From Patiria pectinifera (Eukaryota > Echinodermata > Asteroidea > Valvatida > Asterinidae), in assembly GCA_029964075.1 (NCBI GenBank), contig CM057142.1:26228392-26292391 (forward strand): a stretch of 64,000 bases of DNA, in the 5' to 3' direction. Below the pieces are notes generated by a model. That model was not told the origin of the DNA. It searched no databases and worked only from the letters and a program-made list of their open reading frames with translations. A program made the translations under genes and the position numbers. Of the stretch, positions 11,701-20,700 are shown one piece after another. Each line of letters starts with the position of its first letter. Position 1 is the stretch's first letter.

Positions 11701-14700
11701 CCTATTAAACAGTTCACGCCGGGATTATTTTGACAAGAACGGAACAAGGCAGCGAGGCCCAGGATCTATTTTCACTCGACCTCAAGCAAGGCGTGTTGAA
11801 GCCATCACCCTCGGGCAGCACACTCATTTTTCCGGCCTCACTCCCTGCATGTTTATCTGTCATCTGTTCCGAATACCGCAAAACTGTTGCGTGTATACAC
11901 GTAGATCATTTGCAGCTATCCGAAAAGTAACTGATCAAATTATTGTTAAAAAGCTTTCTTGGTTAATAGTAATAACACTAAACACCCTGTGAAATTATTC
12001 CTTCTGGCATGCTGTCATTTTGAAGACTAAAAGAGATCATTTTGAAAGATGAGTCAAGTGATGCATTTTTGGAAAGTTAGTTGTTGGTTTGTAATTGGGG
12101 GAATCCGTGAACATTGGGTGCACGCAAGCGTTGATACGACGCACACGCGGGCGCGGTTGCCATTACTCGTCAGTTCAGTACGTGACATCGCGTAGCTGCA
12201 ATCGGCTGAATGAGAACATATTCCGGATACGGATTTTGGGCGCAATTCAAACTGATATGACTCGGCAACTTTTCGAATTGAAACCGAGATGCTAGAATAT
12301 TGTTTTCTCGAAAATACAGCATTCACAGAGCTAAAACTTCATCAGGTTAGTTGTTAAGCATATAAGCACCAATCTTTAGATTTTGAGCAATTTTGTTGCT
12401 TCAAACGAAACACATGCACAAATGACACATGATCTACTCTACCTTTAAATATATGCCATGTAGCCAGGTACATGTATCTTGCCCATAAGTCATTTTGCTA
12501 GCAACATTAGCAATGCTGCAGAGAGAACTTTGTTTGATCAATGAATTAATATCCTGTTGGAAGTACATGTATCAACTATGAACTTGCAGGCATGCTACAT
12601 GAAACAAACCCCAACCATCCCTGATCCTTCACAATCCACCAGCAGGATTTGTTGCTTTGGAAAATTTTGGAGTATTTATGGAGCGAGAACCCAGTGATAT
12701 TACTTAAACATTGGGCTGAATGCCCCTTGAAAGTCACAGCACAGAGAATAATTTGCAATTGCAGAATTTAAGAAGATCCAAAAAGTTTCCTGATCAAAAT
12801 ACCAAGGGAGTTGCAGTTAATGTACAGTAGCCATAGGTTCCTATTTTTTTATGAGTTTAAAAAACACTGATATGTTCATTGATGATAGGTAACATCAGCG
12901 GACAATTTCATAGAGCTGCTTAAGCATAAAATTTGCTTAAGCACAAAAAATACATTGCTTAGTAAAAGCAGGTTACCCGCCAAAACTCCATGCGATGTAC
13001 ACTGCTTGTGACTGGTATTTAACTGTTGGTTACTTAGCATAACAATCGCATTGAGTTTTGGCTGGTAACATGATTTTTATTAAGTAAGACTTTTTTGTGC
13101 TTAAGCAAATTTTATGCTTAAGCAGCTCTATGAAATTGTCCGCTGGTCTCTTACCGTTTTGCTGATGAAAATGTTCCTAAATCCTCGCTAGCTTTCCTCT
13201 TGCTGGACCTGAGTATTCTGGGTGTCTCACCTGGATGAGCATGAACATAAGGCGCACAAGAAAAAGCTCTTACGTATGTGAATTAAAAAGATTTCTTGGT
13301 AGTAAACAGGCCTTGCCAAATGTTTAAAAGTGAAGTTGCCCCTCGGGCAGGGGTGCTTGAAATCTGGTTGTCCGAATTTTATTTTCAGTTGTCCAATTAA
13401 GAACTTTTAATATTGCCCCAAACTGAAGGCCAAATCCTAAGAATGTTCATAGCTGCTTTACCTGAAGTGGTGCAGGGCTGACGTCCCGGCACAACCAAAA
13501 TATTTTGTACTCGGCTGCTGTGCTATCACCATTTTGCAAGCGTGCGTGGGCGGCAGTGGCCGACCGTGGCTGCGTGCGTGTGTACGGTACCCGCGCTCTG
13601 CGCCACACTTGTACATGGTGTACAGTGGTCCAGTCATAATATTATTGGAAACACACGTACACAAAGGATTGCACTCGCTGCCTATACACATATTACGTAT
13701 GCGAAACATTGCTGCATGATGTACATGTAGCCGGACCGTACGTTTAGATTGAGATTGTTCTGTTTTGGCTGGTACTCGTTATTCATCAAATGGTGATAAC
13801 GCATCAGCTGAATCAAAATGTCGATATTATCCTAATAATTGTTCGACGCTGTGCTCATATATGGGATTCTGGCACTTACAAAAATCCCATAGACTAAAAC
13901 AAAGTGTACAAAAGTGTGAGTATTGGTGAAAAAAGTGTAGCAACCTTGAACTTTTGTTTGTCTGACAAAATATTTTGGTTGTCCCGGGACGTCGGGCAGC
14001 CGATTTCGCGAGCCCTGCAGTAACTAGTAAGGTTTTGTTGTTCAGAGGTTACAAGTTGTTCACCTTGACTTGGAGTCTGAAAAATCAGATTGTCTCTACA
14101 ACACACGATGGGAGTTATAATGAGCACTTTTTAATCGGAAGTGATACGAGTTTAACACATTTGATAGTACTAACCAAGGAATGATGGATTCTCGATGACC
14201 TCTTCTGCAGCTGGGGTCATGTTGACTGTACTACCAGCACCAGACTTCAGAATACCAAGGCTGTGGCCGATGCCACTCATTATACCTGTACACAGTGAGG
14301 TAGTACCGTATGTGTGTAAGTTTGTGATCTACATGCAATACATGCATAATTAGTTAATTTAATTAACCATCCCAAATCCTTCAAAATTCTTTTTGCAAAT
14401 TGGAAGAATTCGCAGGATTGAGGTTACATGGCAAAAGTGTGTTGCTGATTTCGGAGGACGCACTGTGTCAAGGTCTTGGGCTGGACCTTGTGTTGTTTAT
14501 GCTCTGCCGTGCATAAATTTAGGCCTATATTATACTTTAAATCCTCCACACTGCTCCAGGATGTCACTGCCTCTGCCTCAGCCTATTGACAGACATAGCC
14601 GGAGGATTTTGCAGGATTCAGGCAGTGGTCACCTCTCCATGGACCATATTCAAGAAATAATGGAGGAATTTGCAGGATTGAGGCTATATGCTATTTTTCC

Positions 14701-17700
14701 ATGAAGCCAATTGGGGGATTTTGCAGGATTGAGGCTACATCCTAGCAAAAAGGCCTAGGGAGTTAGGGTTTGGGGGGTGTAAGGGTTCTTGGGCGCTAGC
14801 TATGGGATAATGCGTCAACAAAGGCGGCAGTCACCCACTACTAAGTGTGCTCTAAATAGTGGGACCTTACAACATACTTTTAATAAGGGAACTAATGTGT
14901 GCTTGGCCGGTTTTAAACACTATGTTTAAGACTGGTTGGAGTCTGGATGCTGATAATTACCCTCGCCGAACCCATTCATAAATACCTTTTTGGTAAAAAA
15001 AAGTTTTCGGTCAAAAAAATCTAAACTTTTCTGTCTAAAAGTTGAAACAAGTAAAAAACTTTAAATTTCCAACAATTTTGTTCAACAATTTCACTTCATG
15101 TTTTTCAAAACACCCCTCTAGCTAAAATTACGGTATCTCCCTCGCACGTAGGTTATATGTAGATTGGCGCAGAACGCAGGTGTGCCGTTGTATTGTGAAT
15201 TTGGAACTATGAAATACTGACTCACTGGTAGTATTGCGCATGCCTACCTGTAGTTGAGGATTGTAAACGTTCAACCAATAAAAAAGTAAAAGGCACCAGA
15301 TTTTATAGAGTCAAAATTTCATGCGACACTGGGAAAGTGTTTAAGACCAGCCAGCCGGTCTTTATCAACCATTTAAAACTGGCCACGTGACGGGCTCTAG
15401 ACCAACAGGAATGGGCAAACTGTCTTAGGTATTTATGAATGGCAAATTAAACTAATAACCTTTACTCAGCTAATTTGGTAGCCTACTGCACCTACGCTTG
15501 CAAAATTATGCAATAAAATGCACAAATTAAATGAGTTTAGCATCCGAACAACCAACAGTAGTACCAACTTCAGGGATAACATGTGTTGAACTGGAATAAG
15601 ACATACCTGCATACCGTATACATGTATATGGTACGTGTATGTCTTATTAAATGAAAACAAAAAAGGCACATGTGGCTGTTTGAAACCCTTACTTCTACGC
15701 CAATGTGTGTAAAACGTAACCTGCAAAATGTTGGACGTCCAGATTTACAAGGGAATTTGATATGAGCTTTTATTTTTATGAGCTCACAACATTCCCTGTA
15801 AGTATTCAACATCTCAAACCCAGTTAGTGACCCTTAAGTCCTATGTATTCTCTCTCTGTTATCATCCCACCTTGTATCGGTCCACTTCGCCGCCGTCTCC
15901 TGTTCTTTTTCCTCTCCTCCAGGGCTCCTTCTCCGCTTTTGTCCAGCTCATCCTCTGATGTCAGCCTGTCTGTCAGCAGATCGCAGCTGGATCGGTTCCC
16001 AAAGCTCTCCACTCTCTCTGCCACAGCGTCCGGCACCATTCCAATGTCATCAGCGTTCTCAATCAGGTGCCTGATGACGGCAGTCTGTAATCGCAGGAGC
16101 TTCTCGGTGGCAGAGGTTCCCCCGCTCTTATCCGCCTTGAGGCCACCCATGAGGTTGGGCGTCATGACCAGGGCCAGATTGGAGGCGTCCATCCTGTTGC
16201 TGGAGACACTGCCGGCCACCTGCTTCAGGAACTGCATGGCGTAGCGCAGCGTGTGGTAATACGTGGCTGGCAGGGTCAGACACAGAAGCTGGGTGGTGTA
16301 GTGGACCTCCTGGACAGTCAGGAGCTGCTGGCACTTGAGAAGTGCCTCGGCTAGCTTGCCGCTAAGGAGGGGCTCAGGCAGCTCACGGAAGAAGAGCTTG
16401 AACAGCCCTGCCACGTCGTGAACGTGGGCATCGGTGGGAATGGGACCCTCATTCTCTATAATGTGCTAGAAAATAAAAACAAAGGACATGAGATTGATTC
16501 ACTTGAACATGAAGAAACAGAGATGAAACTGGCATATGGGAGAAAAAATCGGAAAACAGACTTAACAAAAATATGTGTCCAAAATCTGGGCTGTGCTACA
16601 TACAATTGTACATGTCATGCATGTATAAACATGAATGTGCAGTACACTTCATGCCCAATTTCCGGACACCGATTCCTGCTTTATTTTTGATCAAAACAAA
16701 ATTTTACGATGAAAAAATGGTCTGTGTTTTCATAAACTTAAAAGCCTGAATTAAGGTTAGAGTAACGGACTCATCAACAAAGAAGTTCACTTCTAACTTG
16801 AGAAAGTCGAGGAAAAAGTCCGAAAGACAAGGGCACTACTCATGACACCATTCCGCGTGTGATTCAACCCCACAACTCCACTTCTCCACTTGTAATATTC
16901 GTACGTGGGAAAACCATCAGGCTCGTCTTTTTCTTCCAACAAATGCCAGTGAAATGTATCACTAATGCTCTCTTCGCCATCCTCAAGATAATCATCATGA
17001 TTTTTAAAGCATTGCATTTTGTACAACTAAATCTGAAACCTCCGAAAATCACACATATTGAATTTTATCCACGGGATGTTCATGAGCAGATGAGGCACCC
17101 CGTACCCGACTGGCTATATAGCGGGCGACGGAGTACGTACGCTGGTACTGTAGCATACCGTCGTGTGCAGCTGTGATTTTTCCATGTCACAGGTCATTGT
17201 TTAACCTTTCATCCATCCGGAAAAGGCTCTGATCAGTGATGGCCTAGGTGTTTCTACCATAGAAACACTCCATTAACGACTGGTGAAAGAGATTAAACCT
17301 ACGCTCGGCATAATTTTTCCATTCCGTTTTCATCGACTTTTCATCGACTTTTCTTTGAAATTATTATTTACATATAATGACATATTGTGGAAAAATCGTT
17401 AAAGAAAATCAGAAAGTTTGTTGGAAAAGTCAAAAAGTCGGATTTCCGATTAAAATCGGAAAAGTTTCATCTTTGAAGAAACTCTAAGTAAGCAACATTC
17501 TTTCAACTGTTTGCTAAAAGGTAAGACATGTTTTGGGGGTGTGTGTGTGTATGTGGAAACACTTCACTATTGACGCTTAGTAGTGTGTTTCACCTGTAAA
17601 TCTTTTTGCCTTGCCCTGGAGCCTGGCTTCCGGAACAATCCCTCACAATCAATGTTGTCCTGAAGGAATTGCACACAGTCCACTAGGAATCTGTAAAGGA

Positions 17701-20700
17701 AAATGTACATTTAATGTGATGACGATTCCATGAGTTTCGTGTATTTGGCATGCATGCAAAATGCTAGACTGTCATAATTTAGCATTACAATAATAGAAAC
17801 CAGTAATGCCGAGTAAAAAAATAAAATAGTTTCGCGTTCGGGCAGGAAAATGGAAGCGGGGACAAGAAACTGGCGTCTTTTACTTGGCCTAACAATATTC
17901 ATGTAGTATGCGACCAAAGAGTAGCCATACAGGCCATTTTTCCAGTGCATAATGGGAAACTGTTTACAACTGCACAGTAAACAGACTGAAACAGTAATAT
18001 TGCTTTTATAGCAGCACTCTTGAGGTTTTCTCCTTTGCTGTATGCATGGAATGTAAGTTGGATTTTTGTGTGACATGAATAAGGGGTTTTACCCAAAGCC
18101 TCCTGAACCCTTCAAAATCAACAGTTTGGAGGATTTTAAAGGATTTACAAATGTGTAACTGTAGAAAGGTAAAGCCTGACCACTCTTAAAGTACGTGTAT
18201 GTATACTAGTAAGCATTGAGTTCTTGCTCAGTGATTAGTAATTAGAAACATTTCTGGTAAATACCATACTTACTTTGGTACTGCGCTACCAGGGTAGGCA
18301 TTCAAAGGGACCGCTGGGATTTCATCAAGTGGACAGCCAAACACAGTGGATCTTCCCGCTGACCTTTCCTGTGAACCAGACAGTAATAAAATGGAAACTT
18401 CAATATTTATATGAAACATGGTACTTTCAAGAAACAAAATCACTCAAAGAATTATAATTTTAGGAAGTTTCTTGATTATCCAGGTAGAGTTCGGTGTCCT
18501 GACCCCACTTTTTAACCTCCATGCGGATCTGTCTTTTTAAATTTGTTTTAAAAAAAAAAATGAATTTGGGAGGAAGAAAATTTCCATTTTTTGGTTTAAA
18601 AAGTAAAGTAGATTTTGTATACAACCACCAGTGGTGGGATTTAAATTCCGATTGTTCAAAATCAGGCTTGAATTGACCTATCGCCGTTTGCGAGTTAGCC
18701 ACGCCCCTTTCGTCTTAAGATGCACCGTTGGAAATTTCTGTTAGGCCTAGTAGTTCGTTTTTTTATTCGGCGAAGCGCATGCAAGCGTTGGCACGATGCA
18801 CACGCGTCGGATCAGTGCGCGACATCGCGTAGCTGCAATCAGCGTGTCTCGGACGCTGAATTCAGGCCCAATTCAAAACATGATTCAGCAACTTTTGATT
18901 TGAAATCGAGATCCTAGAATGTTGTTTTTCTCGAAATATACAGAGCTGAAACTTCATCAGGTTAGTTGTTCAGCACCCTTCTTTAGATTTTGAGCACTTT
19001 TGTTGCTTCAAACAAAATGCACAAATTACAAATGATGGACTATACCTTTAACGGTTCAATTGGTTTGACATGTTTGAGTCTAGACCCGTAAATGGGACTT
19101 CAACATGTTCAATTTTTAGTCGTTGCAAATTTTACAAATGTTCTTCTACTTCTAGTTTTAAACTAAACTTGGTTCCGAATAATGGAGAAAAATGATGCAA
19201 CCTGTCACCACTTCAGCGGTTGTGTACAAAGTCTACAGAGTCAAAAAAAAATGCAGTGGCTATTGTTACGGAAGCCGTAACGCATTTCCCATTTTCTATC
19301 GTTACGGTAGACTGCAACTTTTATAAAAACATAAGGTTTATCGCAAATACAAACCGCAAAGGATCATGGGGCTGCAATCGGAGCAACAGCGCCATCACAC
19401 GGCGGTGGGAAAACGTACACGCGGCATGCACGGTGCGGTGTGTACGATATTTCTTGGCTGTCCATTTTTCTGACGTTTTGTGTTCGATGGGAGGTGATTA
19501 TTGTGCTGTTCTGGGTTGCAATAATGACTGTTGTTATCCACAAAGGTATGATCTTTGTTATACATAAATTAAAGTTTTTTTGATGTACAGAAAAAAAATG
19601 TTCTCACGACAAAAAGTACTAACTTAAGTAGTAGCGTGCAGTTCCGACCCGACGCGATCGCGATGTGCCGACGACCGGCACGCGACCGGGGAAACACGGG
19701 ACACCCTGCACTGTCATGACCGTGTCAGCCAATTCATTTAGAGTTTCTGTGCCCCTCAAAAGCTCCCTTTTATGACTCTTTTCTTATCGGAAAAATATGT
19801 GGCTTTTATAGTGGTTAATGGTTTAATTGTTACTTCTGTCAGCAAACGATGTGTGACTTTTACAGACAATTTCATGATTGTTTATTTATATTCTGTTCAC
19901 GAAAATGTGAAAAAAATATACATGTACACATGTATATATTTGTCCTAGTCAGCTAGTACTGTGGTAGGCCTAGCTAGCTAGCCTACTCCATTGTTTTACT
20001 CATAAAAATAATTGCGAAGTCTTATGTGGTTTATTTTTTCTCCGTCATCAAACAATAAATATCTCTATCTTACGTTTCCCCTTCTCTTGGTAGATGTCAT
20101 GAAAGAGCATGTAAACACACTCGGATTCCACTCATGCAGGGATAAGAAACACTTCCCTCTCTGGACCCAACTGACCCAACGGCAGGATTTCAAAGTAAAA
20201 TCATCGACTACAGTCTGCAGCTACCACTTACGGCCAGCCATATCCTGATGAACTTCACCCATCTTTATTTTTGAGAGGATACGACCTTTCTGAGACACTG
20301 AAAAGAGCACCGGTGAAGAGTCGAGCATTGGATCTCATGCACTACACCACTGCCGGCCATCTGAGAAAATCAAAACTTTGCTGTACCTTTTCTTAAGTTA
20401 TTATTTATTTTGTTCATTCTTACTCAAGTCAAGGTTTGTATGCAAAATAAACCAAATTATAAATGGCATTAACCTACATGTACATGAACGGTCTTCACTT
20501 ATGATAATGATAATAGAAATTATATCAATTGTAAAAGGTTTTACAGGTTCATGAAAATAAGAGACATGTTTAATTAAAAATACTGTAAATAAAATTTGGA
20601 ACAAAGTTGTACACAATAAGGATGTAGAAAATGCAAATTGAAATGATCAAGTCAAGTTTTATAAAAGTACATTGTTTAAAAATGCAATTATGACCTGTGT

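Noticed and set aside
14393..14760. CRISPR-like array
   Set aside because: The repeats are diverged and irregularly spaced and the genome is clearly animal.
15843..16244. 133-codon + strand ORF
   Set aside because: It is the antisense of the RhoGAP exon, whose minus-strand frame carries the real motifs.
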